Numbered from the stretch's first letter, positions 46,501 to 61,500 are shown. The stretch: 64,000 bases of DNA from Nectonema munidae (GCA_030549495.1 JAUIRK010000858.1:508501-572500); one strand, 5' to 3'. The notes: generated by a model from the sequence alone, not told the origin. Translations and numbers: made by a program.

Positions 46501-49500
46501 CTGCCAACTTATATATTGTCGTTCTTCTAAATTCCTCTCAGCAAACATTTTCTGTAAAATTTTGACTACTCCCTTTTTTCTGTCAGTGTTGACATTTGTA
46601 GCATCACTGATGATCATTTTTATCGACTCCCAAAGCTTATATTCTTCAATTGTATTTGCAACGAAGTCAGCAATTGTTTGAAATTTTCCATCGACTATTA
46701 TTGCAACAGTTATCCTAACTTCTCTTGTTTCATTTTTTCAGCACTATAAATCTGAATTTCATTACCATAAATTTTGTTTCTATCAAAATGGACACACCAA
46801 AATTCTTTAGATAACATTTCCATCATTTCTTTTTTCATATCAGATCCTTTTCTTCTAACAGCTTTGTATATTGCTGGTTGAGTTGGAATGGGAACGTCAA
46901 TACCTAGTTCTGCAAACCTTGGCAGCTTTGCTCGTTGATAAACATATATTTGTTACGAATTTAGTAGATGAATTAGTTTTATTATATTTTTTAAGGGAAG
47001 GTTCCTCTTCTTCACTGTGCAACTCACTGATAGAAGATTCTGAGACATCATCTTCATAAGTAGTGATTGACTCATTTGTTGCATGTTGTTCCTCCGTTTT
47101 CTTTATTCTTTTTGATGGATGAATTGAATTTGTTTTTGCTAATTGACTATTTGAGTATCCTTGCTTTCCTTTAGTGTCAACTTGGAGCTAATAAAACTTT
47201 TTATCTTCCGAACATATCCAACACCTTTCTGATTCGATACAGTCACTTGAAGAGACTTTTTTTCAAGCTGTACTGAGGATTGAATTAACAGCAAGTTAGA
47301 TATTGGACGGTAGTTTAATATTTCCGATTTAGCTCTATTTTGTCTAGAGGTATGACGAAACTATGTTTTAAAGTAGAAGGCAATTTACAGTGAATAAGAG
47401 ATAGGTTGATAAAGGGTCTTTTAAAATGGTCATAGTGTGGTAGATTAGAAAGAGTATGCTATTGTGATATTTGTTAAGTTATTTTTTGAACTTTTTATAA
47501 TCTAAATTTCTCAGTTCAATGTTTTCCAAAAAAAATAAAAAATATTTTGCTTCTTATATTATAAAGAATAAAAAGCGAACATATATTTTAGTGGTCTCTG
47601 GCCAACACACTGACCATTGTATCTTGAAATTCATTTATAATTTAACAGACATGATCAGTTTTCTGTAGGAATTGCGTTTGAATATTAATAAAGTCTATTC
47701 CAAAAATCATCAAAATTTACATTAAAAAGACATCTTATCAAAAAGGCAGCCCTCGATGAAAATTTTATTTGTCAAATTACCTTTTATCCAATGTGGCGCC
47801 AAATTTAAAAGGGGCAAATAGTTTTTTTCTCAAATTTTTTTGGACACTAATGGTACTAATGCTATATTTCTTTACGGATTGAATCATCTTAAAATTTTAC
47901 AAATTCGTTAAATCTCATTCTATAGATAAAAAAGGTGTTACAATATTAATAGAGTATAATGACACCATTTCTATTATTCAAATTCCTATTCTTTAATATC
48001 AAAACTGCACTTTATTTCCTTAATTCATAGAATTTTCTCGAATCCAGGGTATTTCACCAATTTTGTGAAAATATATCGAGAATTTCAGTTTTTTAAAAAA
48101 ACTTGCACGCTATTTCAAAATCAATATTTAAATCTGTAATAAAAGTAATGTTTCGATTGCAATGCCTGAAAAAGATGGTTTTGTAATTCTTTTGGATATA
48201 ATGGATTCTTATTATAACAAAATTCCGCTTCTCTTGAAAGTTCGTTATTTTGAGGTTAGTAACACTTTGTCACACGACATTTCTCTTCGATTTATCCTCA
48301 GTTCTGTTTGTAACTGATCATGAGGGCACAAACTTTTTGACTTTATAAATAAAAAAAGGGTGGCTTTTTGACCTATTGCACCAAATTTTTGACCTAAACA
48401 ATTTTTTTAAAGCTTTCTCGTTTCTTAGATTATATTAGATTAATAAAAAAATTAAAATTTTGGGCAAAATAACTATAGGTTTAAAATCATTTTTGTTGAA
48501 TTAAAAAACATTTTTTCAAGCGACTTTTTAGTTCAACTAGTTTAAAATTGGTTCAATGTGACATTTGTTTTTTTTTTGACTTTATTGATTTTTATTCGTC
48601 CTAGAGGAGATTTTTTACAGCTATTTTATTCGAGATTTTTATTTTTATATTTTTCTTAATTTCATCTTTTTATTCACCAACAAAATTAAAAAGAAATTTA
48701 TAATGAAAATTAATAGACATTAAAAATTAGGAAAAAAAGTGGAAATGCAAGTTTTTCTAATTAAACATGAAATAATCATTGAAAATATTTTAATTTTTGT
48801 TTTTCTAAAAGCAGTTTCATACAAAATAATTGAAGAAAATATAGTTTAAACTAGTTTTTAAAATTGGTTTAGCCCGCAATACTACATGCTACTCCAAAAT
48901 GGGCAATTTTGTTTATAGTAAAAGTAATGAATTTTGTAATAAGCAGAGTCACACGTCGTATGTTTACACATGTGTATTCTATTCGTCAGTATCACATTAT
49001 TCACACACACAAGACACACTTACTTTTATAATGCTAAATTTTTTGTTCCGTGACATAGAAAAGGTATTTTAGTGAAAGCAAAAATATTGAAAATGAGGAA
49101 TTGAACTTTGGTGAATCCAATTGTTCGCTAAATTCTTCGGCGATTAGATGATGTTGAGAGTGCTGATGAAAGAAGATACATTTATATATTCGTAGAAAAG
49201 AACAGTGAAGATTGTTATTATGAAGAATGTGTTTGAAATTATGATATTTATGATGATAGTGATGGAGGAGACGTAGAAGAAACTGCTGAGAATTACGAGG
49301 ATCAAACTCATTGTCGAATGAAGAGATCAAGTGTGGTAACATAATGTATTCTAAGGTTCCACTTTCATTCAGTCTTCAAGAAACATTTCAAAAGTTCAAC
49401 TTCGTCACATTTCTAATCTTAAAGATTTAGTGATGCTTATACTTTAGTCAAGATAAAATTTACATCCATCAAAATTGTAAGAAAACTTATCCATCGTTTA

Positions 49501-52500
49501 TGAAATGATTTTCGCTTGATGAGCTCGAAAAGAAAGAAAATTGACAAGTTAGTGGCAGTCAGAGAGGTTTGGACTACCCTTCAAAAAAACGTTTACAATG
49601 TTTGATCCTAGAAAGTACGCTGACTATTGATGAACAGCTTTATGTATATAAAGGACATATACCTGAAAGAACTTTCATTCCAAACAAGCCAAGAAAATAT
49701 GGCAAAAAATTAAAAAAAAAACCTAACATAACATTTTACATCTTAAAGGGTTAATATATGATAACTAATTCTTATATAAACAATAAATGTTTTCTATACC
49801 ACAAAATGGAGTAGCCTGTACAACTAGGGTAGTTTTTTGCTGTTTGATTGAAGGTCAAAGTGACTTTTTGTTCTTTTTTTAAAAAAAATTTCCTTTATTG
49901 ACTTTGGTTCGCTCTGCTGATCATAAGCCATTAAAGTCCAAAACTTGATATATTCACTTAAAAGTTACATGAATTTTTTTATTATTATAAAAAGGAATAA
50001 AATAACCTTTTATCATCCTAAAGTTACTAAACTTTGCATAATTCAATGTTTTTCTTGAGTCTAAAGGAACATTTAGATAAAACATCATGTAACTTTCCCA
50101 TTTAAACACAGATTTTACCAAAGTTCACATTTTTTAAAAAGTTTGTGCTGATAACAAATAGGAATTCAAAAAGAAAATTTTTTTTGTATCTAAAAGCTAT
50201 TTTGCTTATAAAAACGTAAATTTCTACCAATTTCAAATTCTTATATAGCCTACAAAATTGAGTTGTAGGAAAAAAATGGTTCCTGTAGACTACAGTGTAG
50301 AGGAACATTGGAATTCAATGGGTTATTAACCTAACACTAGAACCAGGGTTGCTAAGTTGGGAGTCTGAGGTTTTGAAGGATTTTACATCGCTATCTAATA
50401 AAATTTAAAAGTTAGTCAATTTTTCAAGTATAAATTTTTTTTTATTTTAAATAATTAAAAGATTCTAAATTTTTAAGTATTTGCTGTCCAATTGGCATTT
50501 TTTAGCTTTTGGAGTCGGTTTTTGTAAGCTGACATTTCTTTTGAGTTAAAGAAGAGTTGGTTAAGCGTAGATTTTTTGAGATTGGGAACAAGAGAAAACT
50601 TCCATACAACCGAATGCTCGACTTACCCCACTTTGATATAAGATTTTACTGTATACAATTATATCACTGGCCTAGCCGAATAAAATTATTTTCCCGAAAT
50701 AGTAGCCGAAATATCATTTTGGTGCCACATCTCCGCATACTTTGGTTTTGAAAAAATGAAAGGAAATGTCTTCTCTTAAATATATATCGCATTACATCCC
50801 CTTACAATCAACAACTCGATTCACCACAGCGAAAGTAAGGATGAGCTGAAATATAATTTTGTCTGGCATAATACTTTTGGTCTGTGTTTGTAGCATGTAT
50901 GGAAAGTGAGATGGAATATCGTTGATTCGAGTTTAGGGAATATTTAGTGTAATCATAGATGATGATGATGATGATGATATGATAGCATTTATTGATTCTC
51001 CACTTTTTAAGATTAATTTACAGTAATAAGTACCACACAAACACACACACAACCAACCAACCAAACAAACTATTGCCACGATAAGTTTCAGCATCGATTT
51101 TCTAACATCGAAAAAGTTTTCTTATTCCTGCAAACGAACCAAACAACTCCTACTCCTCTCATTTCTGTAATAACTTTCATTAGAAAAAGTTATCTTCTCA
51201 GGATATAATGCCTTTCATTTAAATCTTGTGTGTGGCGCGTGTGTGTGTGTGTGTGTGTTTCCAAAGCATTTGAGATATTAATAATAGTCGTGCTAAAATG
51301 TTTACTTAACGAACTTCAGCGTGAGAAAGTAGTAAAATGCTTGCTTTTGCTGCTCGTCATCTTTTTCGTCATCAGGGTGGCAAGGATGTTGATTGCTGAG
51401 CTCTCTGCGAATTGTGAAAATCGCATTTCCTTGAAAAACGACTCAACAAAAACGTTTTAAAATGTAATAGAAGTTAAACGTTTATACAAGACTAGCCAAT
51501 ATATGAGTCTTTGGAATATCACCTACAAAATATTCTCACTTACAACGTCTGTTGAAAGATTACTTTGAATGTTGAATAGAGTTTTATGCAAAGATTTTAT
51601 TCCTTCAAATATTATTAAATTTTCAATAATTTATATTTTCTTTAAAATTTTAAATTAGCGTATTCTCAATAAAAAATTTTTATTTTTTAAACTAAAAAAT
51701 CATAATCACAAAGAATGTGATTATAAAGTTTAAAAAAATACTATTTTTTTGAGTCACCATTGAATACCCTTTATATATGAAAATGTTTTCGTAATTAAAT
51801 TAAATTTTTATATTTTAATCTGACTACCTCCTAATCATCATACAAGACATTATTCTGGTTAGGCAAACTCTGTTGACGTTTTCCGGTAGCTTAAAAAAAG
51901 TTATCGCATTACTCAATTGTCTCAAGAGTACAACAATGTTGTCATGCTATAGTTTACCGTGGGTATTCACTTTACCACACGTGATTTTAATTTTTTTAAT
52001 TGAAGAAGACGTTCTTTGAAAACAAATTCACCGCACCTTCTTCTAATAAATTTTCTAAGTCGAAAGTCTTTATTTTTTTAAAAAACTAAGCCCGTTTGTT
52101 CGCATGAACGATATGAGTACGATTTCAGAAAAAAAATTACTTTGGCACGCTGTAAATGTTCTACTAAAACCAGCATGATTAAGCTTTTATTTTTTATTGA
52201 TAAATGGTATAAACCTTCTTGTTTGAGCGAGAACTCAAGCTACGTGTCCCGACATATCTCTTCTCTACAAATTTCTTTTATTTTTGTTTCAGACTCTGAG
52301 TGATGAAGATTTAGCGACCGACGATGTTAATATCGACATTGAAGGAAGCTCCTTCATGGAAGACTTTGTGGAACAAGTGATGTATTTTTATATATACTGT
52401 GCACCATCGTTATTTCGAACTTCAATAATCCGAATCCTTCATGGACTGAACAATTTTTTAAACTTCTACTAATTTTGCTATTCCGACTAAGAAGATTAAA

Positions 52501-55500
52501 GACCTAATCGGAAAATTTTTCCAAAAAATAATTTTGTTTAGACAATGTTGCTGAGATGTCATGAATAAAAGTTAGAAGAGGTAAATAAGAAGAAAACAGT
52601 GAAACTTTTATTCAAATAAATTCTTTGACAATAAATTTTCGACCACTCTGGTCTTATTCGGATCAAATATACCGATACTGGAGCAGCGGATTGAGAAAGA
52701 GGAAGCGGGATGCAAATAAGGAATAGTTTGGATTCAAGTGGAAGGACTTTCCATCAAACTATTCTTTCTTTCCAAAATCTATTGTCAAGGAATTTATTTG
52801 GATAAAAGCTTTACTTTTTTCTATTTATTTATATTTGTTTTTATTATAAAAATATGCAATTTTTCTAATAGTTCCTTGAAATATTCATTTTTTGTTTTTA
52901 AATATGGAGAAATAGGAATGATATAATGTAATGATATTTTTGTATAATTTTGAATAAAGTTTAATATTAGTATGTGCTTAAATAAATTCTACTTTTTTGT
53001 GTTCAAATATTTTAATAGATCCAGTGTTAGATATAAATTAAAAAAGATACCATTTAATTTAAGCTTAATAATCCCGTTTTTTGCACTTTACTGACAAATT
53101 TTGAGAAAATTTTCAATGACTTTCTGAAGATTGACTCTATTTGAACTTAATAATAATAAGGATTTTTTCTTACAAGTTTAACTATTCTAAAACTCATTTT
53201 CATCTTGAACAGGTCAAGGAAATCCTGGAAAATATAGAGAAGGTTTCAAACTTGGTTGAAGAAGTAAAAAAGAAGCACAGTGCAATTCTTTCCGCACCCC
53301 AGCCGGATGAAAAAACGAAGCAAGAGTTGGAAGCCGCGATGTCAGAAATCAAAAAATTAGCCAACAAAGTATCACTCTTTTCTCTCATCGTTTTTTGCAT
53401 GAATTCATATTTCAAATTCGATTCTTTTGACGTATAAATTCATTCGCTTTATTGCGTGTTCTTTACTCACGTACTTCTTTGAAAAGTTCTATTTTTGCGA
53501 CGATTGAAATATAGATTCCAATGCAAGCTAAAGAATATCACTCTGTTGACCAAACAATACTCCCACGTTTTCAAAATTAAAGTATTCATAAATTTTAAGT
53601 GTCAAGCATAAGATCTAAGTATAAACACGTACCCTGCAAAATATGATACAACTCTTTTTTGACAACTTTAGCACTTTGGCTTTGAAATAAATATTAAGAA
53701 TATTAAAATTAATTAGAAGAATATTAAGTGGATATTGATGACAACATTTCTCAGACAGTTTGAGATAATTTGCTTTACAATCTTTGAGTTTTGCCGGGCA
53801 TATAAGACAACGATTTGAAGAGAATGTTCTTCCAAACAGTGTAGTCACCGTAGCCTTTTGATTTTAAAACAATTTTTGGACGAAATTCACACAAAATTCT
53901 TTTCTGAAAAAATGTAGAAATTGAAGAAAACATTAATCGCTATTGATAAGTGGCAAAGATATTTTTACTAAAACAATTTAAAAAATTTACTTTGAGTTTT
54001 ATTTCAATACCAATATTTAGTTATGTATTTGATGAGGAATATAAAATATGCTATAGCCTGAGCCTAGTCTAGAGATTTTGAAGACAGCTCGTAGACTTGC
54101 CTTCAATACTTTATGGAAGATGCGGTCCGAAGGCCCAATGGGGCATATAAAAGGTTTTTATTTTGGAATTTAGGGAATATTTTAAAATAATTTTTGTGCA
54201 TTTTTTAAAAAATCTCGTATTACACCAATTCTGCCAACTTTTCGAACGTTTTTAATATTTTAGAATTAGCAGGAAAAGTAAATTTTGGCGCACTTTGCGC
54301 TAACCGCACTCACTATTTGTACACTCGTTGATTGATTTGAGAGTCTTGTTCATTTTATTTCAGGTTAGAGCCAAGTTAAAGATAATTGAGCAAGGCATAG
54401 AGAGTGAAGAGAAAAATAACAGAGTGTCCGCCGAACTACGAATTCGTAAAACACAACATTCCACACTTTCTCGAAAATTTGTAGAAGTCATGACAGACTA
54501 CAACAACACACAAACAGACTATCGAGAGAGGTGTAAAGCGAGAATCCAGAGACAGCTGGAAATAAGTAATGCTTTATTTGCTCTCTTTCTTGTGCACGAG
54601 TGTTTGTGTTTGTTTTAGCGGGCAGAGCTACCACGAGCGAGGAGCTGGAAGACATGATCGAGTCGGGCAATCCGGCGATCTTCACACAGGGGATCATGAT
54701 GGAAACGCAGCAGGCGAAACAGAGTCTGGCGGACATCGAGGCGCGCCACAACGACATTCTGAAGTTGGAGGCGAGCATTCGCGAACTGCACGACATGTTC
54801 ATGGATATGGCGATGCTCGTTGAGAGCCAGGTATTTCTCCTCTCTTTCTCTTTCTGCTGTGGGCGTGGCAGCTGTCCCATTCATTTTCAACGGCATAATA
54901 AGCTTGTATCAGTAGCTGGTTGAGAATCACTTGCCCGACCCAATTCTTCAACACATCAGTGTATAATCTAACCTTATAAGACCTAATGGAAGATCATTAT
55001 CTCATTAAATGAAGTATATAAAAACCCTGGTCTTAAAGGGTTAATCAAATGTAGATTGATTTTCTCAAAGGTTGTACTTCACATCTGTAAGATTATTTCA
55101 CTTGATATTCCTTATGTAAATAAAATTACTCTAGTAGATAATGAAATAGTTTGTTCAGAAAATAATACAAGAAGTGTAAAATAAACTATACAAATTTAAA
55201 CCTTGGATCCACTATAGTTATAGAAGAATAAAATTACTCAAATGAGAGTAACAGCGCTATCTAATAGGTTACTTAAAAGCAAATCTAGTATTTATCATTA
55301 TCCACAACACAATATCACAAGAGTCACTTTTAAAAACACAAATAACTTTATTGAATAAAGTTAATATCATTACATACGTGTAAGTTTTATTAACCAAAAA
55401 TTTGAAGGAAATTGTAAAAGGATTGCGAACTACGCAAAGCCATCTTGATATAAAAAAAACTTAGAGATTAAATAAAACGAATATCTAAGAATAAAGATGC

Positions 55501-58500
55501 AATAAAAGACTTGGTTGCTTAAATTATTATTATTATCTTTTGCAAATATAATAAGGGCATTTTTCCCAACTTTTGTGTTATTCTATTAAATGAATTTAAA
55601 TCCTTCAGTTACAGTAATCAGTACTGATACACATTTTAAGCTTTAAATTATAGAAAATACCTTTTTGTATAGTTTTTCGGTCTATAAAAAATATTTGTGG
55701 GCTCTTGTTCAAATTCCTCGATACATTACTGACTATACCTCAAATTGAATCGATTATTATATTAAATGAACCTGCGATAAATAAATAAAAGAAAGATCTA
55801 AAATATTCATTGAAAGACAACAAGAAAAGTAATATGGAAAATCTACTCACAAGGCAAACACGTCTTTTATACAATATAAATAAAGATCGAGAGATTAGAT
55901 AAGAGCTTAGATATCTAGAGATTATTCAGAAAAAAACAGGGACGCATATCTAAAGGCCGTCTCCCCCTCTCCATTCTTCTGCAATCATTTTTCATCGGTT
56001 CAAAATTAATCAATTTCTTTCTGAATAAAAATATGAAAAAATTTGTTTTGGTAAAAAAGCGCTTAATTAAAACTAATTTGATGTAAACAAAACTTAAAAT
56101 ATGGAAAATGAATGTATTGATAGAACATTTTATAGTAAATATAATTAAAAAAATCACCCCTTTAATAGTTTCACCAATCTGCGTCACGGAAAAAATGTTA
56201 TAGAATCGTCCGCGGCTAAAATTTTTTCTTGATTCGCTTTGTGTACTAAAGAATTTGGATAAATCATATTTCTACTTAGAAGTTTTAGAACGAGATAGCT
56301 GTTAATTTTATTTTGCAATAAGTAAACATTCTTACTCTCTACTTTCATTTTAGTTTTGAAAAAGATTAATATATATTAAAAAATTCTTTTTAAAATGTAT
56401 CAACTTATAAACAGTATTTTCTCAATTAAACTTAAAAAAGCAAGGTAAATGAAATATTTGAAAAACAAGCAAGTTATATTCATAATTAAAATTCACTTTC
56501 ATAATATTATAATGCATCTTCAGCTTTTCTCCACTTTTTAAGTGTATTCTGTATCTTTTTGGAAAGTAAATTATTCCTCCAACTCGTTTATATCAAATTT
56601 AAGATGGATAAATGGTCAAATATTTTTTGAAAGGATACTAATCTCTCCTAACGAGTCCCTATTTGTATTACACTATTTCGAAAGATGTAAATATTTATTG
56701 CTTCTAAATTTTGATTGATAACTAATTTTATTGATGGAACTGTCACTGGTCTATGCCAACCAATCTACAACATCCTGATTCACTATTCAGTATAATTGCT
56801 AGAGAGTAGAACCCTAATAGAACATTCATTTTAAATGGCTCCTATTTTTTACCTTTATAAATAGATTTTACTGTATAAAGAAGAAGAAGAAGAAAGAAAT
56901 CTTATTTGCAAGACAATAATGAATAGAAATAAAAAAGAAAATTTAATTATTTCACAAATCGATATTAAAGTAAATAGGTCTAATCTTCTATAAGTCTTTT
57001 TGATATGTTTAGAGCAGAAAAATAAGAAGAGTCTTCGAGGCCAGAAACGTATAGCTCTGGCTTGAAACTAATTATTATCTGTTCATCTATCTATAGTTAC
57101 ATGAGAATGTGCTGTCCAGCTTACGTTAATTTTTATAAAACAATTTCAAGCCCTTTTTGTAAAAACGCAAAATATATTTATTATATTGTTTTCTTTTCGT
57201 TTGAAAGATTAATCAATAATGTATCTGTTGGAATAAAAATTTTAAAGTAAGAATCCATCATTACTAATAATATATCAAAAAATTTCTTTCACTTTTTATA
57301 GTTTCATCCGGTTATAATAAAAAAGCTTTCGTTCTTCTTGGAAGGTAGAACCGATTTATATTGTATTGAGATATCGGCAAATATGCTTCAACTCTCTGCT
57401 CCCTACGGACTCTATGCTTTGCATCTCACATAGCGTAAAATTTTATCATTATCGGATGTATAAAAATAAAACGTAAATTCCAGAAATAATATTTTCAGAT
57501 ATATTAGGGTCCAGTGGTACATTTGCACTCCTAAGGGGGTACATTTATTTTAAGGAAAACAGTAGGATTTATATTGTATTATAACAATCTGTTAATGTCA
57601 AACGTAACAGATACAGAAGTTTTGTATCGGAGATTCCATTCAAAACACAAAACATCGCGGAAACATAAATCAAGCACTTTTGACAGATTTTCTCATCTCT
57701 TTCTCTCTCTCTGTCTTTCTCACCAATGTAAGAATAAAAAAAATTTCTTAGTGTTATTTTGGATTTTAAAATCTAAAGGGTACACAAAAATTTTTGTAGC
57801 TGTGCTAGGGGTACATTTAAAAAAAGGTTGGGAACTCTTTTAGTTCCTTTTTCCTGCATTAGTTGATAGTGTAATATATAGATGGCGTTGAAATTTTCCG
57901 TAGACCAACCTAAAAATGGACTGAGAGAAAATTTTTTTGACTTTAATACAAAATTTGTAGACTCTGAATTATTGTTTTTCCATTTTTGGAATATTTTTGG
58001 AGTTTCCTTGTGTCCCAAAATGTGAATTTTGATCAGAGGTATACTATTTTGTGTTAGATTATTTCTAATTTTTTTTATGGTATTTAATTTCAAGATTAAT
58101 TGTTTTTATTTTAAATTCCTTTCCATTTTGTCCAAGAGGTTATTTGATTAAATTTTTATAAAAAGATAAGAAAGAAACCTTGAATATGTTTTGACTTTTC
58201 CCTTCCAACGAAAAAAAATACTGTACCGATAAATTTGGGATTATTTTGACTACATTTTCTTATAATTTGTACAGGCGACAAAAGAAGGACCTCTATTTAT
58301 TGTTCTGTTGACTTCCATGATACTTCGTTGAACTACTACACATTTATTCGTGTGTTTCAGTTGATTATCTGAATAACAAATTACATAAGGCAAAATGTTA
58401 AAAGTGTTAGTGCATCTGTGCTCATAGAAGGCTCTTTTGGATAAGGACAAGAAATCACTAACAAGCTCATCAATAAATCAATCAATTTTCGTTATTCGGA

Positions 58501-61500
58501 ATTATTGGTTTTCTAAGAGAAAGCCTCACATTTTCGGCCATTTTGGTCTTTTTAAGTATAAGAAAGAATGAGAGAATGTTTGTTTATTTTATATTGCAAA
58601 TTTCTTATCTTCACGAAAACCTCCATTAGTGAATACCTTTTCAGAGTCTTCCTTTATTTTTGAGAAATTTTAAAAAAAATGGGTTACTTCAATAATGATA
58701 AATTTCTAATTCGCCTTTTTGACTATATTTTTATGATTCAACCCAATTTGTATAAACAATTATCTAGATTATCATGATTCCACTGTTCGAATAAGTAAAA
58801 AAAGCTTAAAGAGTGTTAATATTTCAATTTTGTCTCCTTTAGCAGAAAATTAGAAAAAACTAAATTTGCATAGTTTTTTTCAATGATGTAAATTTTTGAA
58901 AAATCTATTTTACTTAAAATCTAAAATAAAATCATTGAAAGATAAAAAAAGATCATATTTGAAACTTTTATATGACCAAATGTTTACAAGATTTGAAAAC
59001 ACTTTTAAATTGTTTCAGATCCCCTAAATTTAAACTTTTATCTTTTGTTTGCATATTATAAAAAATTGCAAAATTTTCTGTGTATATAATTATAAAACAA
59101 TATACACACATTTTATAAATTAAAATGTTGTTACATAGTGGTTTACATTTTATAAATTATACGAAAAAAATAAGCAACCATAAAATTGAAATTATATCTT
59201 TATCTTCATGGAATTTTGATTAAGACACAACTATGCTCTACTGTGTTAATCTAAATAATAAATTATGCTGGGGAGTCAATCTGTGTTCACGCAAACTCTT
59301 TTAACTTTAAACGATGCAGGCGATTTCTTGATTCTAATCAATATCAAATGGATTAGAGTGTTAAAAGAGTTTTATTCAAGCACTTTTGTATTTCTGTTTT
59401 AACTTTCCTGCTTGAAAAGAGTTTGTGGAAGTGAAAAATTGCAGAATCAAATTTAATACTGTACTTCATATTTGGGGAGTGGAAATGCAATAAAATCTAG
59501 ATATCCAATTCAATTTTTTAAGCATTGCAATTAATGAAAAAAAGTTTATTACCAGCATATGCAGTGGCCTTTCTTTAGTCGAAGCGTGGAGAAAGAGCTA
59601 GGATCTTTTAAATTTTAAAGTATTTGGAATCAGGTAATTTGTATAGTATTTTGAATTTGAATTATGACCACAAAGTAGATTTGTAAGGAAATAGCTGTCA
59701 TAAAAACGTCTCTTTTCATCTTTGTATCGAATGTCAATTTTATTTTAGGGCGAAATGATAGACAGGATCGAGTATAACGTTGAACAAGCAGTGGACTATA
59801 TTGAATCAGCTAAAATGGACACTAAAAAAGCCGTTAAATATCAGTCCAAAGCACGCAAAGTAAGCACTTTTCCGCCCTTAATCTTCTCTTCTAATTGCAC
59901 TTCTTACCTCACTCTGCATCTTTCAAACTTTTTCAATAATTTTAAAATAATTTTCCATTTTGCGTAAATTCAAAATTTTTTTGAAAAAAATTTCGATCTA
60001 GTGTTAAAATGGAGAAAACAGTATCAGTTTACGAATAATAAGAATAAATTGTTGATTGAAATATTTTTACAATTAATACAAAGTTTTTCCATTATACATA
60101 TTTTTTAACTTAGTTTTTCGGTATAACGAAATATATGCGCGGTCCTTATAATTCCTTTTGTTGTATCCTATTTCTACTGCAATCAGTTTAAACATTAAAA
60201 TGTTGAAAAATAGGGGTAGTTTGCTTTAATACTAATTTAAAAATAATCATATTATCTAGACCTAAAATAGGTAGCCAGTGTCGCATGAGGGGATATAAAA
60301 TGAAATTTTACATGTCGTAGATCAAATAACAAAGACGGATAGCGCAAAAATATGATGGAAAGAATCTTAATTAGATCAAAATCAGTCCAAACTCGAGCTC
60401 GGATCTCGTTGTGTGAGTCAATAAATGACCTACGTTTTTCTTTGATATTTTGGAGAAGTTAGTGCTAGAGGCATTAATGCCAAACCTTTATTCAGTTGTG
60501 TGCACAATTCTAAACCTTGTTCTCATTTTATTGAAGAGGTGGAGAAAAAAGTCCAAATGTGAATCGATGAAATTTCGTCGCCAAATAGAAAGTCTAAAAT
60601 TTTCAATAAATTCTTGTCTCTTGACAAGATCTTCATTTATTTGTCGTAGAAATCTCGAGATTCTATCAATACCTGCAAAATTTTATGTAAAATTTCTATT
60701 TTGAATAAACTCATCTTTTTATTACTGAGATGTGTGACACTTCGTTACTTAAAAAATATATTTTGCATTATTTTTTAAATAGGTATTATACACTTTTTTT
60801 TCAAAAAAAATTAAAGAAACTAGCGTACTAAATAACCAACTAAATAAGAATATTTTATTTATTTTTAATTAAAAAATAATTATTCATAAACTACCATGCT
60901 TTTTGATGCTTATGTACTTAGAAAATGCAAATTTTAATGAGCCATGCAGTATCTCAGTACGATGAAAACATAATGATCATCGAGATTTGAAGTATTATTA
61001 TTTTTAAAATATTTAAGTTTTATGGTTGTTGACAAAAAAATGACATTTCAGCGACAATATTTTCGAAGTTTTTTCATAAATATAGTAAAACTTGTCTATT
61101 ACGCACAACTAAGGGAATATAAATAATGTCCGTAATTAGCAGGTGTCCGTTATTGCCCAACTAAATAATATCTATGAACTTTTTACTATTGAAACAACAG
61201 ACTCTCCGCTGGAGTATATAGCAGGGACTACACTCATTAACGGAAAAAAGACACAAAATTTGATTTCTATCTTTCAATCGAAGCGAAAACCAATGGGGGA
61301 TTTGTGGTATATATATTGTATAGTGACTCAGCAGTTAATTATTTTAGAGTTCTCTCTTAGAGATTTTTCAATATAGATCGCCTGTCCTTATATAGACAAT
61401 TTTAAATGGATAAAAAATTCACATATTTTTACAAAGCTTGTTGGCTGCTTGTATTATACAGGTGTCCACCATTCACAGGATAGTATCTTAATTTTTTGTT

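Larger units (their letters stand above)
55050..59700. other. Syx1A intron 5, AT-rich
   Basis: Contains a Tc1/mariner-type end (56863-56877), an AAG run (56879-56894) and a CAGTGGTACATTTG / GGTTGGGAACT hAT-like pair (57511-57836). Nothing else is recognised. Confidence 0.4.

Noticed and set aside
48880-49840. CTACTCCAAAATG / AAAATGGAGTAG pair as terminal repeats of the piggyBac remnant
   Set aside because: Short, imperfect and not bordered by TTAA; CTTAAAGGGTTAA at 49742-49754 is a better end.
54488-54896. Long minus-strand frames opposite syntaxin exons 4 and 5 (130 and 93 codons)
   Set aside because: They are shadows of the GC-rich, conserved syntaxin coding exon and show no domain of their own.
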